Shown here in pieces: positions 9,155 through 16,441 of a stretch of DNA of 44,755 bases. The position numbers were made by a program, and so were the translations under genes. This DNA is from JBKPCD01 sp046727175. Lineage in GTDB: Bacteria; Acidobacteriota; Vicinamibacteria; Vicinamibacterales; 2-12-FULL-66-21. The stretch covers positions 1 to 44,755 of the forward strand of contig JBKPCD010000164.1 of assembly GCA_046727175.1 (NCBI GenBank). Reading direction: 5' to 3'. Every line of letters begins with the position of its first letter. Within the stretch, counting starts at the first letter, position 1. The notes below the pieces were generated by a model, which saw only the letters and a program-made list of their open reading frames with translations, was not told the DNA's origin and did not search any database.

Positions 9155-9882
9155 TGCAGCTCCGAGACGGCGGCCTTCGCCGTATTCCGATCCACGCCCG
9201 CGACGCGTCCATCGGCGAGGCGGACGACCCGATCGGCCATGCCGGCAATCGCGGCGTTGTGGGTAATCACGACCGTGGCCGTCCCGAGGGACTGGTTCAC
9301 CCGCTGCAGCGCTTCGAGGACGACGATGCCGGTCGTGATATCGAGCGCGCCAGTTGGCTCATCGCACAGCAACACGTCGGGACGCTTTGCGATTGCCCGG
9401 GCGATGGCCACGCGCTGCTGTTCGCCACCGGAGAGCTGCGACGGGAAATGATCGAGCCGGTGGTCGAGCCCGACCATGGCCAGCGCCTCTTCGGCCGTCA
9501 TGGGATGCTCGACGAGTTCCGTCACGAGCGCCACGTTCTCGCGAGCCGTCAGGCTTGGAATGAGGTTGTAGAACTGAAAGACGAAGCCGACATGGGTACG
9601 GCGGTAATCGGTGAGCGCCGCTTCGCCGGCGCTCGTGAGATTGTGGTCCTTGTAGACGACCTCGCCTGAGGTTGGGACGTCGAGGCCGCCCAGGATGTTC
9701 AGCAGCGTCGACTTCCCCGACCCCGACGGCCCGAGCAGAACGACGAACTCGCCCGGAAACAAATCGAAGTCGATGCCGCGCAGCGCTTGCACGCGCACCT
9801 CCCCCATCTGATAGATCTTCGTCAGGCCACGAGCAACGAAGACCGCGCCTTTACAGGGCACGCCGGTTCCGTTCGTCGCCAT
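9148..9882 (-). CDS. ABC transporter ATP-binding protein (MacB/LolD type)
   Basis: A 244-residue ATPase that powers the adjacent permease. Walker A is GPSGSGKST at 51-59, the Q-loop is in VFQFYNLIPS (101-110), the ABC signature is LSGGEQQR at 150-157, Walker B is VLLCDEPTGALD beginning at 170, and the H-loop histidine is in VITHN near 211. The LTAREN segment after the Q-loop is typical of the MacB/LolD/FtsE group. It is the first gene of the minus-strand operon and overlaps the permease by seven bases. No strong ribosome-binding site precedes the ATG at 9882. Confidence 0.92.
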   Translation of the reverse strand: MATNGTGVPCKGAVFVARGLTKIYQMGEVRVQALRGIDFDLFPGEFVVLLGPSGSGKSTLLNILGGLDVPTSGEVVYKDHNLTSAGEAALTDYRRTHVGFVFQFYNLIPSLTARENVALVTELVEHPMTAEEALAMVGLDHRLDHFPSQLSGGEQQRVAIARAIAKRPDVLLCDEPTGALDITTGIVVLEALQRVNQSLGTATVVITHNAAIAGMADRVVRLADGRVAGVDRNTAKAAVSELQW

Positions 9883-9901
9883 GTGAATCTTCGTCCGGAC
9901 G

Positions 9902-10063
9902 TCACGCGTGTGACGCTGGCCTGTCCTTCAGTAGTTCGGGCGGGAGGAACTTGAGAGCGACCAGCCGGTCCAGTCGGAGGTCCTGTGCCTTGTAGACGAC
10001 GCCCATGCCTCCGGCGCCAAGCGTGTTCAGGATGCGATAGTGGGAAATGGTCTGGCCGACCAA
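9902..10063 (-). pseudogene. Ser/Thr protein kinase N-terminal fragment
   Basis: Only the first 53 residues of a bacterial Hanks-type kinase remain: GQTISHYRIL, the glycine-rich loop LGAGGMGVVYKA, and the VALK segment with the ATP-anchoring lysine, ending at a stop after LLKDRPASHA. The catalytic loop (HRDLKPxN), DFG motif and everything downstream are missing, so it cannot be an active kinase. A TTG at 10061-10063 is the likely original start, with TAAGAT on the same strand (10074-10079) ten bases before it, which could be the -10 of a leaderless transcript. The fragment is cut at the edge of the ABC operon, suggesting a deletion joined the two. Confidence 0.75.
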
Positions 10064-10306
10064 GACGCCTTGTATCTTACGCCCAAGGCACGGCAGGCAA
10101 GGGCGAGATGGCGAATTCGCTGGCTGTGGAGTGACAAACAAGCTCGGCCCGTCGTCAGTGCAGTCCGCCAGAAGAAAAGCTTGCACGATAACCACAGTCG
10201 TGAACCAGAGGGTGCGATGATGCCAGCCAGCGCCAGCGTGCTTGTCTTCAACAGCCGTGGTCCACGTACCGCTGTGTCGCTGTCCACGCGGGTAATAGTA
10301 GCGCCT

Positions 10307-10327
10307 ATCTTACCGCGGGCGTAAGAT
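10307..10327 (+). promoter_or_regulatory. Palindromic promoter/operator of the vapBC pair
   Basis: A perfect inverted repeat, ATCTTAC (10307-10313) and GTAAGAT (10321-10327), separated by seven bases. The right arm contains TAAGAT, a good -10 hexamer, and the antitoxin ATG starts six bases later with no Shine-Dalgarno, so the transcript may be leaderless. A palindrome over the promoter fits the autorepression by VapB/VapBC known for this family. No clear -35 box was found. Alternatively the left arm is a -10 for divergent transcription. Confidence 0.55.
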
Positions 10328-10333
10328 GGCTCC

Positions 10334-10582
10334 ATGGCAACCACCACAGTGTCCTCGAAGGGTCAGATCGTGATTCCACGTCATCTGCGCGAAAAGCACC
10401 GGCTGACCTCGGGAGTCCGCCTGCAGATCAGTGAGACGGGCGAGGGCCTGGTCCTGTCGCCCATCAAGAAGCCCCGCGCATCAGCGCATCGGGCACGATG
10501 GCGCGCGCTCCGCGGATCCGCCAAAGGAACGACTGCCTTGAAGCAGCATCTCGAGGAACACCGGCGTGAGGCAAAACGATAG
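10334..10582 (+). CDS. vapB: VapB/MazE-type AbrB-fold antitoxin
   Basis: An 82-residue antitoxin. The N-terminal half is a SpoVT-AbrB DNA-binding fold (TTTVSSKGQIVIPRHLREKH, then LQISETGEGLVLSPI). The basic, helical C-terminal half (ARWRALRGSAKGTTALKQHL onward) would wrap the partner toxin. It neutralises the PIN nuclease encoded just downstream and, in this family, represses its own promoter; the palindrome over its -10 region fits. The stop lies inside the toxin gene (17-base overlap), which should keep the two products in proportion. The symbol is by family, not by orthology to a characterised pair. Confidence 0.85.
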   Translation: MATTTVSSKGQIVIPRHLREKHRLTSGVRLQISETGEGLVLSPIKKPRASAHRARWRALRGSAKGTTALKQHLEEHRREAKR

Positions 10583-11003
10583 GTTCTGTCTGGATGCATT
10601 TGCCTGGCTCGCGTGGCTCCAGGACGAGCTCGGCGCCGCCGCCGTGCAGCGATGCCTCGACGACTCCGAACGAGGCCGGGCTGATTGCGTCACGTCAGTC
10701 ATCAACCTCGGCGAGGCGTTCTACCGCCTGGTCCGCGTCGATCGACGTGAACAAGCCGAGTCGTTGTGGCGTATGGCGCTTCGCCGACAGCTGCCTGTAT
10801 CTGTGAAAGAGGCGACGCAACGCCGGGTGCGCCGAGCGGCCGAGCTGAAATCGAATCACGCGATAGCGTACGCCGACGCGTTCGCGGTGGCGACCGCCCT
10901 CGAGTTTCAGGCCACACTGGTGACGGGCGATCCGGAGATCAGGCCACTTGCAGGTGAGTATGACCTTCACGTGCAATGGCTGCCGCAACCGCGTCGATCA
11001 TGA
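10566..11003 (+). CDS. vapC: VapC-type PIN-domain ribonuclease toxin
   Basis: A 145-residue PIN-domain endoribonuclease. The four acidic metal ligands of the family are all visible: Asp10 (CLDAFAW), Glu50 (NLGEAFY), Asp104 (AYADAFA) and Asp122 (VTGDPE), so the toxin looks catalytically intact. VapC toxins cleave tRNA or rRNA; the target here is unknown. The GTG start at 10566 lies 17 bases inside the antitoxin gene. A neighbouring frame opening with ATG contains no PIN motif and is discarded. Confidence 0.87.
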   Translation: MRQNDRFCLDAFAWLAWLQDELGAAAVQRCLDDSERGRADCVTSVINLGEAFYRLVRVDRREQAESLWRMALRRQLPVSVKEATQRRVRRAAELKSNHAIAYADAFAVATALEFQATLVTGDPEIRPLAGEYDLHVQWLPQPRRS

Positions 11004-11137
11004 ACGCAGGTGTGAGAAACAATTTCAGCGTCGAGGGTGAATTCACTGCCACGCGATCCAAATAGGGAAGAGTGTTTGCCCACAACAGGCGGCTGATCCC
11101 GGCCGTCATCTGCAGTGCTGGTTTTCGCGAGGACCTC

Positions 11138-12487
11138 ATGAACCTACGACGTGGTGAGCACCGATGGAACTTCGCGGGGCGCATTCGCGGTGTCCTGCTG
11201 CTTCCGCTCGTGACGGTCGTCGTGATCGACGGTCAGCCCGTCTCCATTGCGCCTGCAACCATGCCTCGGCTCGGCGTCGCCGACGAGCGGTTTCAGTCGT
11301 ACAACGTCGAGATGGTAGAGATTACGGGCGGCAGGTTTTGGAAACCTTACGCAGATCAACGCGAAGCTGCTGCGAAAAAAGCGGCGGCTGCCAACCAGCC
11401 TGGCGGCACGCCCGCGGGCATCAATCCGGACCTGTTCGGGTATCGCCCGCCGATCGATCTCTCCGACGCGGGTCTGCGAAAGCTGGCCGCGGCGCTCGGA
11501 CCGGCGTACATCCGGGTGAGCGGAACGTGGGCGAACACAGTCTTTTTCCACGACTCTGACGATCCGCCTCCACAGAAGCCGCCCGAGGGTTTCAATGCGG
11601 TTCTGACGAGACAGCAGTGGAAGGGCGTGATCGAATTCGCCCGCGCGGTCGATGGCAGGATCATGACTTCGTTCGCCGTCGGACCGGGCACTCGTGATTC
11701 GGCGGGCGTGTGGACTCCGGAACAAGCCCGGCGAGTCCTGGCAGACAGCCAAGCGGTCGGCGGAAGTATCGCCGCCGCTGAATTTATGAACGAACCCAAC
11801 TATGCAGCGATAGGCGGAGCGCCAAAGGGCTACGACGCTGAAACGTATGCGAAAGACGTTCGAGTATTCCGCAGGTTCATCAAGGACGCTGCACCGGACG
11901 CACTCTTCCTCGGACCAGGGTCGGCCGGCGAAGGTGGCGTGCTGGCAACTGCGGCGACGCCAGGACGCCTGAAAACGGAGGATCTGTTGGAAGCAACAGG
12001 TCCGGTGTACGACGCGTTCTCGTATCACCTGAACGCGGCGGTTTCGCAACGATGCGCAAGCGGGGCTCCTGCGCTTGGCACTACCCCGGCTGACGCACTG
12101 TCGCAAGAGTGGCTAGCCCGGCCCGACAAGGTCCACGCGGTGTACGCGGACATGCGCGACCGGTTCGAACCCGGCAAGCCGCTCTGGGTCACGGAAACGG
12201 CGGATGCCGCGTGCGGCGGCAATCCCTGGGCATCAACGTTTCTCGATACGTTCCGTTACGTCAACCAACACGGACGCCTCGTCCTGCCGCCGACAAGCAT
12301 TCATTCCTCGCGTTTCCGCACGCACGTAACGAGGCTTGCCAGTGAAAGGGCCGGTGCAGCCAGAGGTTCCAACCGTCATTGGCGAACGGACCTTCGGCGC
12401 CATCGGCTAACGGTAGTTATCGACGACCATGATGTCGGCCCCGGAACGGTCCATCTGCGCATACAGCAGCCAGCGTCCGTCGGGTGA
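11138..12487 (+). CDS. GH79-like (clan GH-A) glycoside hydrolase with non-native C-terminus
   Basis: A 449-residue frame with a signal peptide (MNLRRGEHRWNFAGRIRGVLLL onward, cleavage near residue 30), preceded by GAGG seven bases before the ATG; the frame is also open from a GTG at 11072. The body resembles heparanase-type GH79 enzymes: RVSGTWANTVFF in the barrel, AEFMNEPNY with the putative acid/base Glu219, and KPLWVTETADAACGG with the putative nucleophile Glu353. After YVNQHGRL (about residue 380) the family pattern stops. The last ~68 residues are low-quality sequence rich in Arg and Ser, and they run 81 bases into the 3' end of the converging regulator gene. The last barrel strands and the beta-sandwich are therefore missing, and the gene is probably truncated or frameshifted. 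Confidence 0.65.
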   Translation: MNLRRGEHRWNFAGRIRGVLLLPLVTVVVIDGQPVSIAPATMPRLGVADERFQSYNVEMVEITGGRFWKPYADQREAAAKKAAAANQPGGTPAGINPDLFGYRPPIDLSDAGLRKLAAALGPAYIRVSGTWANTVFFHDSDDPPPQKPPEGFNAVLTRQQWKGVIEFARAVDGRIMTSFAVGPGTRDSAGVWTPEQARRVLADSQAVGGSIAAAEFMNEPNYAAIGGAPKGYDAETYAKDVRVFRRFIKDAAPDALFLGPGSAGEGGVLATAATPGRLKTEDLLEATGPVYDAFSYHLNAAVSQRCASGAPALGTTPADALSQEWLARPDKVHAVYADMRDRFEPGKPLWVTETADAACGGNPWASTFLDTFRYVNQHGRLVLPPTSIHSSRFRTHVTRLASERAGAARGSNRHWRTDLRRHRLTVVIDDHDVGPGTVHLRIQQPASVG

Positions 12488-14497
12488 CAGTACCAGTCCC
12501 GGGTTGTAGGGATTCGAGTCCTTCGGGAGCGCAACAATGGGGGCCGCGACGCCAGTGACAAACCGGTAATAGGCGATTCGCCAGTCCGGGTCAATGAAAT
12601 ACATACCGTTTTGATCGGGCATCCAACCAGCCCGAGACCGAATGGGACCAAGCACGCGCTTCTCAGCGCCGCCATCCACACCAGTGGTCCAGATCTCCAA
12701 CGACGAATCTGCTCGTTTGACGTAAAAGAGTTGACGGCCATCCGCCGACTCGCGCGGATTCATGCCACCTCCGTGCGTGATCTGGAGCAGTTGAGAGGGC
12801 GAATCTACTGCCAGCTTCCAGATCTGGAAGGCACCCGAACGATTCGACGAGAAATAGATCCACCGTCCGTCTCGGGACCACGAAGGAGTTTCCTCGGAAG
12901 AGAGTTCCGACGTCAGGCGTTGAACCGCGCTCCCTTCGGGTGTGATCGTGTAGATATCGGCGTTGCCCTCCTTGGCGTGGTTGAACACCAGAAGGCGGCC
13001 GTTCGGCGACCACCGTGAGTTCCAAGCCGGCGCCGCTGCGTATGACGTGATCTGCCGTTGATTCGAACCGTCGGCACCTGCGATCCAGGTCTCCCAGTTC
13101 CCGGACCTGTTCGAGGCGAACGCGATTCGAGTGCCATCGGCCGAGTAATCGGGGAAGTTCTCCTCACGAGTCGACGAGATGAGTGGTTCGGGCGGTTCCC
13201 GGCCCGTCGACGCCACGCGCCACAGGTTCGTATCTTGGAAATGCTCTTGATACGCCAGCAGCCTGCCCTTTTTCGCGATAACAGGTACGATGGCTCGCTG
13301 GCCGACTCCCAGGAGTTGTTCCGGCTCTATTCGCGACGTCGATGTGCCGACGCGGATTCTCCACAAACTGCCCGTGCCAGCCATCGCGCCCCGTTCGGAT
13401 GAGAAGACGATGCTGCCGCCGTCCTCCGACCAAGTAAGCCCCGTAATGACGTTGTCGTCGAAGGTCAGACGACGCGGCTCGCCGCTGCTCATGGGTAGGA
13501 CATAAATATCCGACGGGCCGGGCGCAACCGACCGTGCAAATGCCAGCGTCTGTCCGTCTGGTGACACGGCAGGGTGAATGTCGCCGTAAGAGTGTGCCGG
13601 CGGTGAAGTCACCGGATACCGTTCACCCGTGTCTATTGATACTCGAACGATGTAGAACGGTTCCTCCGGCGAGTTCTGGTCTACGACAACGAGCGCGCGT
13701 CCGTCACCAGACCAATCCAGAATCCGCGGGCGAACTGGTAAAGATGCACGACGAAGATTCGCAATCAAGCGTTCGGTCCCGCCCGATGCAGGCACGAGAA
13801 ACAACGCTGCATCCCGATTCGAACCACGAACGAACGCGATGGCACGTCCGTCACGGGACCATGCCGGACTCCGGTCCGGCTGCGGATCCGTCGTCAGGCG
13901 GGAGAGCCGGTCTTCACCGATCCTCTTGACGTAAATATCGACGTTGTCGTCCGTTTCCCCGCTCCACACGAGCGCAACCTGTTTTCCGTCAGGCGAGAAA
14001 CAGGGCTGTCCCTCCTGGCCGGGCAATGTGGTTAGAGGCTTGACTCGCGGAATGTCCGTTGCTTCGGAGGGGGCCATCCGGAAAAACAGGAGCGCGATGG
14101 ATCCCGAGATCAGAAGTCCGAAAATCGCGATTGCAAGTGCGGGAACCCGTCGAGGTGGCGAGCGCCGTTCCTCCGATTCTGCAACCGGACGCACCGCCGC
14201 GATCAGTCGATATCCACGTTTTGGAATGGTTTCCAGAAATCGAGGCAGGTCCACATCGTCACCGAGGGCGCTACGTAATTCCGTGATGGTCCGGGTTAGG
14301 GATGATTCGCTGATCGCCGTGGTACCCCAGACGTCGTTGAGCAAGGTGTCCTTCGAGATCACGCTGCCCTGCGAGCCGGCGAGGTACACCAGCAGGTCCA
14401 TTACCTTGGGACGGACCTGCACTGACCGTCCATCGAGAGACACCCGGCGGAGGGAGGGCTGCACCAGCCAGGCGCCGAGGTAGAAATCGCCCTTCAT
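12407..14497 (-). CDS. Winged-helix regulator with membrane helix and TolB-type beta-propeller
   Basis: A 696-residue three-part protein. Residues 1-105 are an OmpR/PhoB-type winged helix without a receiver domain (RPKVMDLLVYLAG, ISKDTLLNDVW, SSLTRTITELRSALGD, ETIPKRGYRL). A single membrane helix follows near 125-145 (ALAIAIFGLLISGSIALLFF). The rest is a periplasmic propeller of PD40/WD40-like repeats, each with a CFSPDGKQVALVW-type strand (SPAWSRDGRAIAFV, AVSPDGQTLAFA, RWSPNGRLLVF, SWSRDGRWIYFSSN). The layout is CadC-like: a membrane-tethered DNA-binding domain with a sensor outside. GGAG lies seven bases before the ATG, and TATAAT on this strand at 14532-14537 is a good -10. Targets and ligand are unknown. 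Confidence 0.87.
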   Translation of the reverse strand: MKGDFYLGAWLVQPSLRRVSLDGRSVQVRPKVMDLLVYLAGSQGSVISKDTLLNDVWGTTAISESSLTRTITELRSALGDDVDLPRFLETIPKRGYRLIAAVRPVAESEERRSPPRRVPALAIAIFGLLISGSIALLFFRMAPSEATDIPRVKPLTTLPGQEGQPCFSPDGKQVALVWSGETDDNVDIYVKRIGEDRLSRLTTDPQPDRSPAWSRDGRAIAFVRGSNRDAALFLVPASGGTERLIANLRRASLPVRPRILDWSGDGRALVVVDQNSPEEPFYIVRVSIDTGERYPVTSPPAHSYGDIHPAVSPDGQTLAFARSVAPGPSDIYVLPMSSGEPRRLTFDDNVITGLTWSEDGGSIVFSSERGAMAGTGSLWRIRVGTSTSRIEPEQLLGVGQRAIVPVIAKKGRLLAYQEHFQDTNLWRVASTGREPPEPLISSTREENFPDYSADGTRIAFASNRSGNWETWIAGADGSNQRQITSYAAAPAWNSRWSPNGRLLVFNHAKEGNADIYTITPEGSAVQRLTSELSSEETPSWSRDGRWIYFSSNRSGAFQIWKLAVDSPSQLLQITHGGGMNPRESADGRQLFYVKRADSSLEIWTTGVDGGAEKRVLGPIRSRAGWMPDQNGMYFIDPDWRIAYYRFVTGVAAPIVALPKDSNPYNPGLVLSPDGRWLLYAQMDRSGADIMVVDNYR

Positions 14498-14531
14498 TAG
14501 GAGCTCCGGATCTGAGCTCGCGGAGGCCGCG

Positions 14532-14537
14532 ATTATA
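14532..14537 (-). promoter_or_regulatory. -10 hexamer (TATAAT) for the winged-helix/propeller regulator
   Basis: A consensus TATAAT reads toward the regulator, whose ATG is 34 bases downstream with an intervening GGAG. A weak TTCCTT sits 16 bases upstream as a possible -35. This would give a conventional 5' leader of about 30 bases. Confidence 0.5.
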
Positions 14538-14631
14538 CGTCCCCGTCACCGTAAAGGAATTCGGGGTTTTTCAGGAGAACTTCAGGCGGGATTTCAAGCA
14601 CGTTCGAGAGCGGGTCGGCAGGCTTGGGGGC

Positions 14632-15237
14632 GTGCCTCATATCCTCCACCACCGGTGCCTGACGTCCGTGACCTTGATCCTCCTGGTTTGCGCCATCGCG
14701 GCGGCTCAGCTAGTGTCGACAGGAACTGCAGGCGGTGGCGGCGTTATTGGGCACCAGTCCCCTCCGGCCGTTCGCGCGAGCAGCATGCGACTCAGTGAAA
14801 AGGAGTGGTCCAACGTGCAGATCGAGGATCCCTACACGCGGTACGCCGCGAGACGCGCGCTATCGGGAGCCTCGCACTGGCTGGCACAACCGAAATGCCA
14901 GACACTCTTTCTTGAGTTCAAGGACGAGCGGCATTTACCCTTGGCCACAAAGCTGAGTGAACTGGGGACGCATCCGGAGCGCTACTTGCGCACGGCGCTG
15001 TTTCTCGATGGTGCCCAAGCTCCCATGTGCCAGAGACACGGAGTACTCGCGTTCACCGCCCGCGAAAGCCGCGTCATTTATCTATGCGGACGCGATTTCG
15101 AGCGTGCCTGGCGACGGGACGCCCGTGAAGTTCAGGCAACCATCATTCATGAGCTGCTGCATTCACTCGGGCTCGGCGAAAACCCGCCGCCTCCCCGCCG
15201 CATCACCGACCGTGTCAAGCGACTCTGTTGGAATTGA
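14632..15237 (+). CDS. Putative exported zinc metalloprotease-like protein
   Basis: A 201-residue protein with a signal peptide (hydrophobic core SVTLILLVCAIAAAQLVS). Near the C-terminus is a zincin-type motif, IIHELLHSLGLGE (HExxH, then a Glu six residues after the second His), and four cysteines are spread over the mature part. This fits a small secreted metal-dependent peptidase, but the sequence around the motif does not match a family I can name, and proteolytic activity is inferred from the motif alone. The GTG start at 14632 is the best fit to a signal peptide, with no clear ribosome-binding site. It is transcribed divergently from the propeller regulator, which might control it. Confidence 0.6.
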   Translation: MPHILHHRCLTSVTLILLVCAIAAAQLVSTGTAGGGGVIGHQSPPAVRASSMRLSEKEWSNVQIEDPYTRYAARRALSGASHWLAQPKCQTLFLEFKDERHLPLATKLSELGTHPERYLRTALFLDGAQAPMCQRHGVLAFTARESRVIYLCGRDFERAWRRDAREVQATIIHELLHSLGLGENPPPPRRITDRVKRLCWN

Positions 15238-15266
15238 CGAGGCCGCCGCCAAGAGCTCGCGCGCGA

Positions 15267-15566
15267 TCAGCCCTCCACCCGATAGATCTCCCTCCGGCCG
15301 TGCTCGACCAGGTCGTGATAGTCCGCCATCGTCTTCTTCAGCGTCTCGTTGGCCATGAGCTTCTGCTCCACCGCGAAGAAGTCGTCGATCTTCTCGACCT
15401 CGGCTTCCGCCACGATGGTCCAGAAGGGTTCGCCCGTGACATCCGTCATCAGGCGAAGCGATCCATGCCCCATCTCTTTCATCACGTTCGAGATGGCCTT
15501 GAACTTCTCAATCATCGGGCGGACTTTGCCGGGCTTACAATGCATGACTTCACGGATCACATACAT
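15267..15566 (-). CDS. Small NIPSNAP/ABM-like dimeric alpha-beta barrel protein
   Basis: A 99-residue cytoplasmic protein with the strand-helix-strand pattern of dimeric alpha-beta barrel (ferredoxin-like) proteins: MYVIREVMHCKPGKV, a helix through MIEKFKAISNVMKEM, strands SLRLMTDVTG and PFWTIVAEAEV, then a C-terminal helix and DLVEHGRREIYRV. Such proteins include NIPSNAP and antibiotic-biosynthesis-monooxygenase-like families, often of unknown function. GAGGAG six to seven bases before the ATG at 15566 supports the start. It runs tail-to-tail with the metalloprotease-like gene. Confidence 0.72.
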   Translation of the reverse strand: MYVIREVMHCKPGKVRPMIEKFKAISNVMKEMGHGSLRLMTDVTGEPFWTIVAEAEVEKIDDFFAVEQKLMANETLKKTMADYHDLVEHGRREIYRVEG

Positions 15567-15642
15567 GACGCACTCCTCTTGAATTCGACGTAGGATCGTT
15601 TTTCGATCCGCGTCGCCGAATCGCTCAAGACTTTCTTCTCAC

Positions 15643-16331
15643 CGTCCCTGGTACGCCGGCTGGCCCGCGGATCTCGCGCGCGTCCAGCCGTCGTTTCCCG
15701 TCAACCGGTTCGTGAAGCACGCGTGCGCGGGGCTTGAATGGCTCGAACTGCTCGATCGCGGGCGCCACATCTCGCGCGTGCTCGCAAAACACCTTCCGCA
15801 ATCGTATCCCGACGCGGTTGCCGTGCTCGTCCAGTCGCTCGGCCCCGAGCACGCGAGCGACGAGCTCCTCGGCGTTGGCATGGCGCCATTCTTCTACCTG
15901 CCGCACACGGTCTTCGTTGCGGAGCATGGGCTCGATCACTTCGAGATTTCGATGCTCGCGCAATACGAGCTGACGAAGCGATTCAGCGCCGAGGCGAGGA
16001 TCCGGCGGTACATCGCGGCGCACCCGGAACGCACGTTCGAGCAGCTCCGAACCTGGGCTCGTGACGCGAACCCGCACGTGCAACGTCTCGTGTCAGAAGG
16101 TACGCGCTGCGGCTGCCGTGGGCGCCGCGCGTGCCCTGGCTCGATCAGCATCCGGAACGCGTGCTCTCCCTCATCGAGATGCTGAAAGACGACGCCGCGT
16201 CGATGGTGCGGCGGAGCGTGGCGAACAACCTGAACGACCTCGGAAAGGTTCACCCGACCCTGTTGATGCGGACCTGCAATCCTGGCTCCTCAACGCTTCC
16301 AGGCGGAACATTTTGTCTTTTTTGTAGTTAG
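15643..16331 (+). pseudogene. Decayed DNA alkylation repair (AlkC/AlkD HEAT-repeat) gene
   Basis: The stretch reads as a DNA-alkylation-repair helical-repeat glycosylase once frames are joined. Frame one gives DLARVQPSFPVNRFVKHA, LEWLELLDRGRHISRVL, HGLDHFEISMLAQYELT and NPHVQRLVSEGTR, where it fails at about 16107. One missing C (CGCCTG to CGCTG) would restore the next frame, which gives WLDQHPERVLSLIEMLKDD and VRRSVANNLNDLGKVHP. A second shift near 16260 leads to LQSWLLNASRRN, followed soon by a stop. No start codon or ribosome-binding site is convincing, and the C-terminal repeats are missing. The longest remaining frame starts at a GTG (15712). It is almost certainly non-functional. Confidence 0.72.
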
Positions 16332-16441
16332 CGGATCCCGTCTTTCATCCGTCTAAGGTACGAACTGAACCGATTTGCGCCCCCACGGACGGTGCGGCTC
16401 CCGACCCACCGGGCGGCTCGTGCAGAAGGAGAAACCAGGCG

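Noticed and set aside
6770..9248. Continuation of the adaptor frame upstream to make a 1224-residue protein
   Set aside because: The extra sequence is out of frame with the genuine FtsX permease on the same strand and shows only Arg/Ala-rich noise. The adaptor begins at its membrane anchor at 6764.
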